Positions 52,924 to 62,009 of a stretch of 64,000 nt of DNA are shown here, in pieces (position 1 is the stretch's first letter; each line of letters starts with the position of its first letter). This DNA comes from Rhizobiaceae bacterium (GTDB lineage Bacteria > Pseudomonadota > Alphaproteobacteria > Rhizobiales > Rhizobiaceae). Where the stretch lies: assembly GCA_023953905.1 (NCBI GenBank), contig JAMLJA010000001.1:62001-126000 (forward strand), read 5' to 3'. The translations under genes and the position numbers were made by a program. Below the pieces are notes generated by a model. It saw only the letters and a list, made by a program, of their open reading frames with translations. It did not search any database and was not told the origin of the DNA.

Positions 52924-54993
52924 TCAGCGCTGGCTCTTATCCAGTGCCGAAGCCAGCCGCACCAGCGAGAGGAACTCGGCGCGATATCCAAAGGGATCAC
53001 TGCCACGCGATGCACTGGCGATCTGTGAGATTTGATCCCACCCCATCGCGGCCGTCTGATCGGAATGGCGCAGTTTCTGGCCAAACGCCGCCACGGCCAC
53101 CGAGAATCTCTGATCGCTCGATGCCTGATCGAAGGAGGAAATCTCGTTCGCGCTCGTGACTGGTGACGTAATGAGCTTAGAGACATCGGCGTCGGGTGCC
53201 TTGTAGCGGATTTTCACAAACGCATATTCGTCCGCATTGGCGATGCCGGCGCGACTATCCGTGGAAGCCTCGCCATACCGCAGATCGTCGATCATCTGCG
53301 GAGCACCCTTTGGCGTGATCTCGTAGATCGCCGTCACGGAATGACCAGAGCCGATCTCGCCGGCATCGACGCGATCGTTGTTGAAGTCTTCACGGTTAAG
53401 CACGCGGGTCTCGTAGCCGATGAGCCTGTATTCAGACACCTTGGCGGGATTGAACTCCACTTGGATCTTCACATCCTTGGCGATGGGAAAGAGCGTCGAA
53501 GACGCGTCTTGCACAAGAACTTTTTCCGCCTCCTGCAGCGTATCGATATAGGCTGCCGTGCCGTTCCCGTTCTGCGCGATTGTCTGCATCATCTGGTCGT
53601 TCAAATTGCCGCGACCGAATCCGAAGACCGACAGAAAGACGCCAGACTCACGCTTTTCCTCGATGATGCGCTTGAGATCATCGTCATCCGACTGACCGAC
53701 ATTGAAGTCACCGTCCGTGGCCAGCATCACCCGGTTGACGCCATCCTTGACGAAGGACTTCTCTGCCAGGCGATAGGCTTCCTTGATGCCGGCCTCCCCC
53801 GCAGTCGAGCCGCCGGGAATGAGACTGTCGATTGCGTCGAGTATCTTGTTCTTTTCCGACGCCTTCGTGGGTTCGAGCACGGTGCCCGCATTGCCAGCAT
53901 AGGTGACGATCGACACAGTATCGTCAGGGCGCAGCTTGTTGACGAGCAGACGGAAAGCCGACTGTAGCAGAGGCAGCTTGTCTGGCTGGTTCATAGAGCC
54001 CGAAACATCCAGCAGGAACACCAGATTTGCCTTCGGCTGCTCCGCCGGCTGGACGTCATAGCCCTTGATGGCGACATGCATGAGTTTGGTGTTTGCGTTC
54101 CACGGTGTCGGCATGACGGCAACCGTGGTGTTGAAGGGCGTCTTGGCGGAGTCCGGACCTTTCCAGTCGTAGGGAAAGTAGTTGATCATCTCCTCGACGC
54201 GCACCGTGTCGGCCTGCGGCAGCAGACCCCGCTTCAGCGATGCACGGACAAAAGAATAGGAAGCCGTGTCGACATCGATAGAAAAGGTTGAAACTGGATC
54301 TTCCAGCGCAGAGCGAACCGGATTCGTCTTGAACTCCTCCAGACGATCGCGATTCTCTTCCATCTGCACAAATGAATCTGCAGGCGCGGGCATTATCTCC
54401 GACATCGTCGGCTTCACTGCATTGCGCCCCAGCGCCTTGCTGGCAACACCTGCGGGGGGAGCCGACGGCGCAACATTTTGGGTCGCTGGGCCCGGCGCGA
54501 AAAGATCATCCGCTCCGCGCGCCCGCTCATCCGCGGTTTCTACCGGCGGCGCAGAATCGGGTTGAACGGACTGTGAAGAACGTGCTGCGGCGTCAGACTC
54601 ACTTTCGTACTGTGAAGGTCCGGATTCCTGCTTCTTCTTGGGCAATTCCAGCTGCTGGTTGGTCAAAGGCCCGGCAGGTCCCTCTCCGAGAACAGGTTTA
54701 AAGCCAAACGGATTTCCCTCCACAAGCTGAAAGGCGGCGTAACCGGCAATCGGCAGGGCAATCAGCGTCGCCAAGGCCGGGGTCGCGAGCATTTTCTTTT
54801 GCATCATATCTCTCCAGAGCTGTCTTGCTCGCTCGGTGAGACGTTTGCCCTGGATCGATCCTTTGGTCTCCGCTCCACTATTCTCGCTGTCGAAAGCAGC
54901 GACAGACGCGCGCAAGGCGGCCTCCTTTGCTGCGCGGCGGGGAGCGGGAACCTTCGTGGTCCGCAGGATGTCGAATTCGTCATGCTCAGCCAT
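52924..54993 (-). CDS. VWA-domain membrane protein (YfbK-like), partner of an ECF sigma factor
   Basis: A 689-residue protein: cytoplasmic N-terminus (1-68), one transmembrane helix (about 70-90), a Pro/Ala/Ser-rich linker (95-215), VWA N-terminal region, VWA domain with intact MIDAS D329-x-S331-x-S333 and later TDGDFNVG, and a DUF3520-like C-terminus. It begins 2 nt after the ECF sigma stop, a sign of coupled synthesis. The short cytoplasmic part could hold the sigma factor, making this a possible anti-sigma/surface sensor; it lacks the zinc anti-sigma His/Cys motif, so that is inference. Confidence 0.85.
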   Translation of the reverse strand: MAEHDEFDILRTTKVPAPRRAAKEAALRASVAAFDSENSGAETKGSIQGKRLTERARQLWRDMMQKKMLATPALATLIALPIAGYAAFQLVEGNPFGFKPVLGEGPAGPLTNQQLELPKKKQESGPSQYESESDAAARSSQSVQPDSAPPVETADERARGADDLFAPGPATQNVAPSAPPAGVASKALGRNAVKPTMSEIMPAPADSFVQMEENRDRLEEFKTNPVRSALEDPVSTFSIDVDTASYSFVRASLKRGLLPQADTVRVEEMINYFPYDWKGPDSAKTPFNTTVAVMPTPWNANTKLMHVAIKGYDVQPAEQPKANLVFLLDVSGSMNQPDKLPLLQSAFRLLVNKLRPDDTVSIVTYAGNAGTVLEPTKASEKNKILDAIDSLIPGGSTAGEAGIKEAYRLAEKSFVKDGVNRVMLATDGDFNVGQSDDDDLKRIIEEKRESGVFLSVFGFGRGNLNDQMMQTIAQNGNGTAAYIDTLQEAEKVLVQDASSTLFPIAKDVKIQVEFNPAKVSEYRLIGYETRVLNREDFNNDRVDAGEIGSGHSVTAIYEITPKGAPQMIDDLRYGEASTDSRAGIANADEYAFVKIRYKAPDADVSKLITSPVTSANEISSFDQASSDQRFSVAVAAFGQKLRHSDQTAAMGWDQISQIASASRGSDPFGYRAEFLSLVRLASALDKSQR

Positions 54994-54995
54994 GA

Positions 54996-55565
54996 TCAGT
55001 CTTCCTCGGCCGAAAGTGTCAGAGCTTTCAGCCGCTTCTTTGCTTCATGGACGTGCCAGGAGACGGTCGCCTCTGCCAAACCCATCACATCGGCTGCCGC
55101 AGCATGGCTAAGCTCTTCGCCGTAAACCAGCATGATCGCCTCGCGCTGCTTGTCGGGCAGCAATCTGACAGTCGCCCACAGGCGCTCGGCGGGATCGTCC
55201 GATGCCTCTTCATGAGGCATGCTCGCGGAGGTCAATGCGTGAACGCCGAATGCCTCGGTCTTCAACGCATCGCGCTTTTCCTTGCGCTTCAGGTCGCGGG
55301 CAACATTCAGCGTCATGGCGTAAAGCCATGTCGTGAAAGCCCCCTCACCCTTGAAGCTCCGGATCGATTTGCCGAGCCGAACGCAGACATCCTGCGCAAT
55401 ATCCTCGGCGTCGCTGCGATTACCCGCCCAGCGCCATGCGATGCGATAGACGTAATCGTAGTGTCTCTCGACGAGTTGGCCGAAAGCTCTACTGTCACCA
55501 TTTCGCGCCAGTCCGACGAGTTCGCGGTCGGACGAGGGCCGCTCTTCCAGCACCATCGCGTTCAT
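54996..55565 (-). CDS. ECF-family RNA polymerase sigma factor
   Basis: A 189-residue sigma-70 family protein with region 2 (about 20-85; ELVGLARNGDSRAFGQLVERHYDYVYRIAWR and DAEDIAQDVCVRLGKSI, in part) and region 4 (about 125-178; VRLLPDKQREAIMLVYGEELSHAAAADVMG then TVSWHVHEAKKRL). Region 3 is absent, as in ECF sigmas. I chose the ATG at 55565; 55556 is also possible, and no strong ribosome site helps. It is co-directional and nearly overlapping with the VWA membrane protein gene. Confidence 0.9.
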   Translation of the reverse strand: MNAMVLEERPSSDRELVGLARNGDSRAFGQLVERHYDYVYRIAWRWAGNRSDAEDIAQDVCVRLGKSIRSFKGEGAFTTWLYAMTLNVARDLKRKEKRDALKTEAFGVHALTSASMPHEEASDDPAERLWATVRLLPDKQREAIMLVYGEELSHAAAADVMGLAEATVSWHVHEAKKRLKALTLSAEED

Positions 55566-55629
55566 TTGCACATTGGACGAATGCGTCGCAGGTTTCCTTG
55601 GGGACCAGCGCAAAAAAATGTAGGCCGTG

Positions 55630-56364
55630 TCAGCGGTGCAGCGCTTCGTCGAAGAATGTCAACAGGCGCCTCCAATGGCGTTCAGCGCCGACCTCGTCAT
55701 AAACGGAGTGATCGGAAACGCACCATCCATGCTGCATGCCGACATAGTTCTCTATTGTATGATCGAGTTCGGCTTCGCGCATCGCTTTGGCCAACCGAGC
55801 GGATTGCTCGGGCGGAAAACTACGGTCGACACCTGCCGTGCCTACATAGACCCGTGCCTTGATGGAGCTGGCCCCCAAATGCGGGCTGTCTGGCGCATCA
55901 GAGGCGAGATTGCCTCCGTGAAAGCTGGCAGCGGCGACAATGCGTTCGGGATGAGCCGCTGCTGCATTCAATGCCCGTCCGCCTCCCATGCAATATCCAA
56001 CTGCCCCAACAGGACCGGTGGCCCCTGCAGCAGCAAGGACATCGAGGAACGCGGACGTGTCGGCCTGCGTCATCGCCTGGGTCGTGGCAGACATCGTCGA
56101 ACGCAACCACCCAGCCGTTGGCTCTTCCGAAAATGCTGTCCTTGCGTCCAGCGGTCCGTAGGGTGCATGGCGGTAGAACAGATCAGGAAGGAGAACGACA
56201 TAGCCATGTGCGGCGATTCTGGAGGCAATCACGTCCAGTGCCGCTCGCGGACCAAAGGCGTCCATATAAAGGATCACGCCACACTTCTGCCCGCGTCCGA
56301 TCCCGTATATCGTAGACTTGGCAACGCCATCGCCAGTCGCAACGTCAATTTTCTGCTTTTCCAT
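55630..56364 (-). CDS. dienelactone-hydrolase-family protein
   Basis: A 244-residue alpha/beta hydrolase of the DLH family. The nucleophile is C125 in the elbow GYCMGGG; the His of the triad is in GMQHGWCVSD near the C-terminus and the Asp in the TAGVDRSFPPEQS region. It hydrolyses lactones or esters; no catechol-pathway genes are nearby, so carboxymethylenebutenolide is not assured. ATG choices at 56364 and 56370 are both near a GGAAG; the frame opens at 56388. Confidence 0.85.
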   Translation of the reverse strand: MEKQKIDVATGDGVAKSTIYGIGRGQKCGVILYMDAFGPRAALDVIASRIAAHGYVVLLPDLFYRHAPYGPLDARTAFSEEPTAGWLRSTMSATTQAMTQADTSAFLDVLAAAGATGPVGAVGYCMGGGRALNAAAAHPERIVAAASFHGGNLASDAPDSPHLGASSIKARVYVGTAGVDRSFPPEQSARLAKAMREAELDHTIENYVGMQHGWCVSDHSVYDEVGAERHWRRLLTFFDEALHR

Positions 56365-56615
56365 CACCATCCACTTCCAGCTTTCCAATTGACGTCAGAT
56401 TACGAATGCCGCTGCAATCACAATAGCCCGAACCGAGAGGAAATGCGTTTAAGTCCTTGTCCGATTCACCTAGTACCTCGACAAAAGCCACACGGTGATT
56501 TGTTGCGTAGCTGTTTCGTGAGACGTTGGCGCGTGGCGGCAAGTCGATACACGAACATGCAATACCCCCGGCCTTTGTCGCACCAAGCCAGGAAGAAAGA
56601 AGGGCACACCAGCGC

Positions 56616-58004
56616 ATGACGATCTCGCCCAATGTCGAGAGGCGACGCCGGTCACGGCTGCGAAATCTCCTGCTGCGCGCAGAACGCGAAGGCGCCGCGC
56701 TGCAGTTTTGGGCGCGTACCGCCACGCTTGGTGCCGTCGCGGCCTTCGTCACGCTGCTCAACAAGTGGGACAAGGGCCTCTTCTTCGTTCTGCTTGCGCT
56801 GTTCGTCTTCTTCCTCATCGGCCTCATCCAGTACCAACTGGTCAAGAGGCGCTTCAATCCGCCGTGGCTTGGCTATGTCGCGGGAACGCTGGATATCATC
56901 CTGATCACTGCCTTGCTTGTCGTGCCCAATCCGTTTGGTTCCGAAGGGCTTCCGCCTGCTATGCAACTGAGACAGGGCGGATTCAAATATGTGCTGATTT
57001 TCGTTTGCCTCGGAGCGTTGAGCCTGTCCCCTCGCCTCGCCGCTTGGCTCGGCCTGGCCGCGGCCTTGTCATGGCTGACGGGCGTGGTCTGGGTATCCAT
57101 GCATCCGGGGACTATTATCCCGGCGAGCCAGATCTACGCCATGTCGCTCGGCGAGAGATTGAGGTTCTATCTCAATCCCAATTTCATTGACGCGTTCGAT
57201 CAGGCTGCGAACATATTCGTCATCCTCATCATCGCGTCCATCGTCGCTCTGGTGGTCTCACGCTCGCGCCGCCTAGCTGACGACTATATCCTGGCCGAGC
57301 GCGCGCGTGGCAATCTGGCCCGCCACTTCTCGCCTAATGTGGTGGACGAACTGGCGTCCGAGGACGAGCCGTTCGGACCTGTGCGCAGACAGGACATAGC
57401 AGTGGTATTTGCCGACATCGTCGGTTTCACGACCTATTCGGAGGACCATCCGGCCGAAGAGGTCTTTGAACTGCTGCGCCAGTTTCATAGACGCATGGAA
57501 CAGGTCGTCTTCGACCACGGGGGAACCGTCGACAACTTCATCGGCGACTGCATCATGGCGACGTTCGGCGTGCCTCGTGCCCAGCCCGACGATGCGACGC
57601 GGGCGATCCGCTGCTGTGCAGCGATGATCGAGATGCTGCACAATTGGAACCTGCGGCGCATCGAGGTTGGGTTCCCTCCCATCGATGTGCGCATCGGAGC
57701 CCATTATGGGTCTGTCGTGCTGGGCGCAGTCGGGAGCGAGCGCAGCCTCTCAATGGCGGTGGTCGGCGATACGGTAAATGTCGCGAGCCGCCTACAGGTG
57801 CTGTGCCGCGAACTGAATGCCGGCGCGGCGTTCGGTGCGGCGCTGATCGCGGAAGGCGAAGCCGAGAACGATGGCAAGCAAGTGATTGCCACGGTCGATC
57901 ATGGGCTCGTGCAAATTCGCGGGCGCGACGAACTGGTGCATGTCTGGACCCTGCCCCGCGATCAGGTGATTTCCACCGTCACACCAATGGCCGCGTCGGC
58001 CTGA
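56616..58004 (+). CDS. membrane-bound class III adenylate/guanylate cyclase
   Basis: Makes cyclic nucleotide from NTP. The 462-residue protein has about five to six transmembrane segments in residues 35-215, then a linker (DDYILAERARGNLARHFSPNVVDELA) and a class III catalytic domain (about 255-445). The metal-binding aspartates are D267 in VVFADIVGF and D311 in FIGDCIMATFG, and VGDTVNVASRLQ is conserved. The membrane part resembles MASE-type sensors. The ATG at 56616 is the most likely start. It converges on the ferredoxin gene with a 26-nt overlap. Confidence 0.9.
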   Translation: MTISPNVERRRRSRLRNLLLRAEREGAALQFWARTATLGAVAAFVTLLNKWDKGLFFVLLALFVFFLIGLIQYQLVKRRFNPPWLGYVAGTLDIILITALLVVPNPFGSEGLPPAMQLRQGGFKYVLIFVCLGALSLSPRLAAWLGLAAALSWLTGVVWVSMHPGTIIPASQIYAMSLGERLRFYLNPNFIDAFDQAANIFVILIIASIVALVVSRSRRLADDYILAERARGNLARHFSPNVVDELASEDEPFGPVRRQDIAVVFADIVGFTTYSEDHPAEEVFELLRQFHRRMEQVVFDHGGTVDNFIGDCIMATFGVPRAQPDDATRAIRCCAAMIEMLHNWNLRRIEVGFPPIDVRIGAHYGSVVLGAVGSERSLSMAVVGDTVNVASRLQVLCRELNAGAAFGAALIAEGEAENDGKQVIATVDHGLVQIRGRDELVHVWTLPRDQVISTVTPMAASA

Positions 58005-58680
58005 TATGGCTTGCCATATGGAAGCGCTGCGCCTCAACTGAGTACCGATAGGCGGCAGCCTCTGGACAGGCATTCCTGTCCAGGCAACCCCAATCACGGC
58101 ATGTTCTACCGCGAAGGGTTTTGACGTGCCCGAGGCAGGCCTCATTGTCGAATCCCGCACTGGAATGCGCCGACACGGGACAGGCATTCATGCAGGGTTT
58201 TCCGATACATGCGTCGCAAAGGTGACTCACCCTGTCAGGAACATGAATCGAAATCTCAGCATCGAACAGCAACGCGCCTCGATAGGCATGCCAGAGCCCA
58301 TATTCGGGATGCATGAGAATTCCGAGTGGCGAGGCGCGTAGCCCCTCCGCACGCATCGCCCATTGCTGGAAAGGGAGGAAAGGACGATCCGACGGCGAGA
58401 CAGCGCGCCCCCCAAATCGCGCGGCAACGTCGCCGATGACATGACGGCACCAAGTATCGAGCGGATCCGCCAACTGGACATCCTGCAACCGGCGCCATTG
58501 GCAAAAATGCGGCCAGTAACTCGACCCCGCATTCCCCACAAGCAAGACGGCTTTGACCCCATACCCCGAAAGTGCGGGTGGGGTCTCGGCGTCACCAGGC
58601 ATGTTGAAGCCCCCTCGAAGGATCAGACCATGCCTCTCGACGGCAGACGCAATCGCGTCAAGATCAATGTCCGCCGTCAC
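57979..58680 (-). CDS. ferredoxin-like 4Fe-4S protein (distantly QueG-like)
   Basis: A 233-residue protein from a GTG at 58680 with GAGGCGG 4 nt upstream. The C-terminal part holds two Cys groups, CDACIGKPCMNACP and CLGHVKTLRGRTCRDWGCLDRNACP, able to bind two iron-sulphur clusters with unusual spacing. Upstream residues (GLWHAYRGALLF) recall the C-terminal part of epoxyqueuosine reductase, but the B12 domain is absent. It precedes no other cluster gene; it follows cytochrome b561 by 17 nt, so it may pass electrons to it. Confidence 0.7.
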   Translation of the reverse strand: MTADIDLDAIASAVERHGLILRGGFNMPGDAETPPALSGYGVKAVLLVGNAGSSYWPHFCQWRRLQDVQLADPLDTWCRHVIGDVAARFGGRAVSPSDRPFLPFQQWAMRAEGLRASPLGILMHPEYGLWHAYRGALLFDAEISIHVPDRVSHLCDACIGKPCMNACPVSAHSSAGFDNEACLGHVKTLRGRTCRDWGCLDRNACPEAAAYRYSVEAQRFHMASHIRPTRPLV

Positions 58681-58697
58681 TCGGCCGCCTCGTGAGG

Positions 58698-59198
58698 CTA
58701 AGCGATTGGTCGCAACATTCGCTTCAACACATCCGTACGCGCCACGAAATGCTGCCAGAGAGCGCCAACCGCATGCAGGGCCACAGCTATGATGATGACA
58801 GGTTTTCCAATCTCGTGGATCTCTCCGACGCTGCCTATGCCAAGAAACCAAGCCACTGCTCCCGTCACTGGCATCAGGAAAATAGCGGCGTAGAGAATGA
58901 TGTGCGCGGCCTTCGCAATATATTGCAGCACGATGTTCTCATCTGCGGGCAGCGGCGGCACCCCGTGGCGGAACCGCAACGCCAGCCTTATCACCGCCAG
59001 CAGGAGAATTGTGAGACCTATATAAATGTGAATGTTGGCGGGCAGCAGCGTGGCGCTGTCTGGCTCGGTGCCTTTCATGAAAGCACGATAAGCGGGCACG
59101 ATATCTTCGCCGAAAATGAGCTGGAAAATCACCAAAGCGGCAATAACCCAATGCAGAATAATCTGCGCTCGCGTGTAGCCGGTGGGTTGTGGGGTCAT
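58698..59198 (-). CDS. cytochrome b561
   Basis: A 166-residue four-helix membrane cytochrome, starting MTPQPTGYTRAQIILHWVIAAL. Heme-ligand His candidates are in ILHWVI (H16), HIYIG, and later AHIILYA and VALHAVGALWQHF. It moves electrons between quinol and a periplasmic or cytoplasmic partner. The ferredoxin gene follows after 17 nt, so the two probably form a small redox operon. It lies downstream of MttB homologue 2 on the same strand, 187 bp away. Confidence 0.88.
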   Translation of the reverse strand: MTPQPTGYTRAQIILHWVIAALVIFQLIFGEDIVPAYRAFMKGTEPDSATLLPANIHIYIGLTILLLAVIRLALRFRHGVPPLPADENIVLQYIAKAAHIILYAAIFLMPVTGAVAWFLGIGSVGEIHEIGKPVIIIAVALHAVGALWQHFVARTDVLKRMLRPIA

Positions 59199-59385
59199 TG
59201 AAGGAACCTCTGCCGATTGGAAAGCATCAGTTTCCGCCTATACAAAGGAAGCGCTTTGATTTCGCACAAACTGCTCCGCTTTGCCGCGCACGACTTCACT
59301 TCTGGCGTGGCTCCTGAAAGGCGCTCCGCCAGACTTCCTTGTGAATGATGTTGGCCACTTTAGCCCGGCCTGATTCGGGCTCCTT

Positions 59386-60963
59386 TCAAGTGAAGGCGTC
59401 GGGCATGGACTCCTTCTTCTTGGCGATGAAATCCAGCAAGCCATCATCGATGCCCGGGTCGAGCGGCGGCGCCTCGTAAGTCTCGAGCCAGCGGCGCGCC
59501 AATTCGTTTGCCCGCTGGTCGGCCCGCTTCTCGCCTTCCGCGAGCCACTGTTCATAGGAATTGTTGTCTGCGATCGATGACCGATAGAAGGCGCTCTGAA
59601 AATTCGCCTGCGTATGGTCGCAGCCAAGATAGTGACTACCCGGACCAACCTGGCGAATGGCATCCATTGCCTGGCCGTTCTCGGACAGGTCGACGCCTTC
59701 GCAGAATTTCTGCTGCATGCCGAGCTGGTCGATGTCCATCATGAACTTGTCGTAGCCGGATGCGAGACCGCCCTCGAGCCATCCAGCCGAATGCAAGACG
59801 AAGTTGGTACCGGCAAGAATGGTGGAGTTCAGCGTGTTGGCGCTTTCATAAGCGGCCTGCGCATCCGACACCTTGGATGCACACAGCGAGCCGCCGGTGC
59901 GGAACGGAAGTCCGACACGGCGCGCCAGCTGCGCAGCGCCATATGACACCAGCGAAGGTTCCGGCGTACCGAATGTCGGCGCGCCTGACTGCATTGAGAT
60001 CGAGGACGCGAACGTGCCGAACAGGACCGGCGCGCCCGGCCGGATCAACTGGGTAAGCGCTGCCCCAGCAAGGACTTCCGCCAGCACCTGCGTCAGTGTT
60101 CCGGCAACAGTCACGGGGCTCATGGCGCCTGCCAGAATGAAGGGCGTGACGATGCAGGCCTGATTGTGCCGGGCATAAACTTTCAGCGCGCCGAGCATGG
60201 TCTCGTCGAAGACCATTGGCGAATTCGCGTTGATCAGAGACGTGAGAACCGTGTTTTCTTCGACAAACTTGTCGCCGAAAACGATCTTCGCCATTGCGAT
60301 CGTGTCTTCCGCCCGCTCCGGCGCGGTGACCGAGCCCATGAACGGCTTGTCGGAATATTTGATATGGCTGTAGATCATGTCCAGGTGGCGCTTGTTCACC
60401 GGCACGTCGACAGGCTCGCAGACCGTCCCGCCAGAGTGATGAATGGACGGCGCCATGTAAGCGAGTTTTACGAAGTTGCGGAAATCTTCGATGGTGGCAT
60501 ATCGGCGGTCGCCGTCGAGGTCGCGGACAAAGGGCGGACCGTAGACGGGCGCGAATACCGTGGCATTCCCGCCAATCTCGACACTCCGCTCGGAATTCCT
60601 TGCGTGCTGCGTATAGGTTGAAGGCGCTGTCTTCAGCAATGATCGCGGCAGCCCGCGCGGGAAATGGACACGCTCGCCTTTGACGTCCGCACCCGCCTGC
60701 CTCCAGAGTTCGAGCGCTTCGGCATCGTCGCGAAACTCGATGCCGATCTCTTCGAGCACCGTGTCGGCGTTCTTCTCGATGAGGGCGAGCCCCTCCTCGT
60801 CGAGCACGTTGTAGACACTGATCCTGCGCCGAATATAGGTCAGGGATTGACCGGGCCCGCCACCCGTGCGCGCAGCGCGACGCGCGGCAGCTCCGCCGCC
60901 ACGATCGCCTCGCGACCGCCGCCCACCGGCTGGCTCTGCCTCGACCGGAAGTTTTTCGTCCAT
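59386..60963 (-). CDS. MttB-family (trimethylamine methyltransferase superfamily) protein 2, non-pyrrolysine
   Basis: A 525-residue member of the MttB superfamily, divergent from a corrinoid protein. No in-frame TAG occurs, so it is of the non-pyrrolysine type. As in homologue 1, an Arg/Gly/Ala-rich tract opens the protein (GGRRSRGDRGGGAAARRAA), followed by the TIM barrel; GTVAGTLTQVLAEVLAGAAL-type and GSHYLGCDHTQANFQ blocks are clear. It is the more likely direct partner of the corrinoid protein. GAGGA lies about 10 nt before the ATG at 60963; a frame extends to 61026. Confidence 0.88.
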   Translation of the reverse strand: MDEKLPVEAEPAGGRRSRGDRGGGAAARRAARTGGGPGQSLTYIRRRISVYNVLDEEGLALIEKNADTVLEEIGIEFRDDAEALELWRQAGADVKGERVHFPRGLPRSLLKTAPSTYTQHARNSERSVEIGGNATVFAPVYGPPFVRDLDGDRRYATIEDFRNFVKLAYMAPSIHHSGGTVCEPVDVPVNKRHLDMIYSHIKYSDKPFMGSVTAPERAEDTIAMAKIVFGDKFVEENTVLTSLINANSPMVFDETMLGALKVYARHNQACIVTPFILAGAMSPVTVAGTLTQVLAEVLAGAALTQLIRPGAPVLFGTFASSISMQSGAPTFGTPEPSLVSYGAAQLARRVGLPFRTGGSLCASKVSDAQAAYESANTLNSTILAGTNFVLHSAGWLEGGLASGYDKFMMDIDQLGMQQKFCEGVDLSENGQAMDAIRQVGPGSHYLGCDHTQANFQSAFYRSSIADNNSYEQWLAEGEKRADQRANELARRWLETYEAPPLDPGIDDGLLDFIAKKKESMPDAFT

Positions 60964-61213
60964 GATGTCGTTCCTCGCACATGGTCCGCGCATTCGCACA
61001 GCCTGCATTCTGATGGTAGCCGACACCTTTCCCCGAAACGGCCAGCCAGCGTCAAAGGCTGTCGCAAAATCGACAGCTCACGGATCGCATTGGCAGTCGC
61101 TTTCTTGGCGTCGGAAGTCGCAATTCGGCCAAAGCACTTGCCTGTTGGCAGGATACCTATTGTCATGGCGATTTGGCCCGCAAGCCACATTACGGCGCAG
61201 CTGGAGTTCAAGC

Positions 61214-61909
61214 ATGTCTGACGACGAAATCATTCTGTCCGAGCTTTCCGATGAAGAACTCGTCCAGCAGATGCATGACGACCTGTATGACGGACTCAAG
61301 GAGGAGATTGAGGAGGGCACCAATATCCTTCTCGAAAGAGGATGGGCTCCCTATGCCGTCCTGACCGAGGCACTCGTGGAAGGCATGCGGATCGTGGGCG
61401 AGGATTTCCGCGATGGCATTCTTTTTGTGCCGGAGGTTTTGCTTTCAGCCAATGCCATGAAGGCCGGAATGTTCATACTCAGGCCGTTGCTCGCCGCTAC
61501 CGGCGCGCCCAAGCAAGGCAAGATGGTCATCGGAACGGTGAAGGGCGATATCCATGATATCGGCAAAAATCTCGTCGGGATGATGATGGAAGGCGCTGGC
61601 TTCGATGTCATCGACCTCGGCATCAACAATCCTGTCGAGAACTATCTGAATGCCATCGAGGAGCATAAACCCGACATTGTCGGAATGTCCGCCCTTTTGA
61701 CCACGACGATGCCCTATATGAAGGTGGTCATCGATACGATGAAGGAAAAAGGCATCCGTGACGACTATGTCGTGCTGGTGGGCGGTGCACCTCTCAACGA
61801 GGAGTTCGGCAAGGCCGTCGGCGCTGACGCCTATTGCCGGGATGCAGCCGTGGCGGTCGAAACTGCCAAGGATTTCATAAAGCGTCGGCACAATGCGCGC
61901 GCCGTGTAA
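61214..61909 (+). CDS. corrinoid (B12-binding) methyl-carrier protein
   Basis: Methyl-group carrier, 231 residues, of the MtbC/MttC/MtmC family. Residues 1-95 are the helical cap domain (LLERGWAPYAVLTEALVEGMRIVG), and the C-terminal cobalamin domain has the DxHDxG motif GDIHDIGKNLV with lower ligand H114, plus GMSALLTTTMPYM and VGGAPLNEEFG. It accepts methyl from an MttB-type enzyme and passes it to a folate or homocysteine methyltransferase. GGAG lies about 8 nt before the ATG. No separate reactivase (RamA type) gene is in the window. Confidence 0.92.
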   Translation: MSDDEIILSELSDEELVQQMHDDLYDGLKEEIEEGTNILLERGWAPYAVLTEALVEGMRIVGEDFRDGILFVPEVLLSANAMKAGMFILRPLLAATGAPKQGKMVIGTVKGDIHDIGKNLVGMMMEGAGFDVIDLGINNPVENYLNAIEEHKPDIVGMSALLTTTMPYMKVVIDTMKEKGIRDDYVVLVGGAPLNEEFGKAVGADAYCRDAAVAVETAKDFIKRRHNARAV

Positions 61910-61956
61910 AGAATTGGCGCCGGTCATGACACCGACGCCAACCAATGGCCACATGT

Positions 61957-61985
61957 AAAGGTGCTCGTGAAATCAGAGCACCTTT
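61957..61985. terminator. hairpin terminator between corrinoid gene and entericidin gene
   Basis: Perfect 10-bp stem AAAGGTGCTC (61957-61966) / GAGCACCTTT (61976-61985), 9-nt loop, A-tract on one side and T-tract on the other, so it can act on both strands. A weaker stem (TTGGCG 61916-61921 / CGCCAA 61936-61941 region) lies just before it. It separates two convergent genes. Confidence 0.75.
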
Positions 61986-62009
61986 CGAACTGAGGGTCGT
62001 GGCGGCCTA

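Noticed and set aside
58004..58019. ATATGGC/GCCATAT palindrome after the cyclase gene
   Set aside because: It is short, lies inside the end of the ferredoxin gene and has no T-run; probably chance or codon-driven.
57979..58680. Epoxyqueuosine reductase (queG)
   Set aside because: It lacks the B12-binding domain and the CxxCxxCxxxCP spacing; only the C-terminal Cys-rich part is distantly similar.
39891..60963. Pyrrolysine use in the MttB homologues
   Set aside because: Both frames are continuous with no in-frame TAG, and no pylTSBCD genes are seen, so they belong to the non-pyrrolysine branch.
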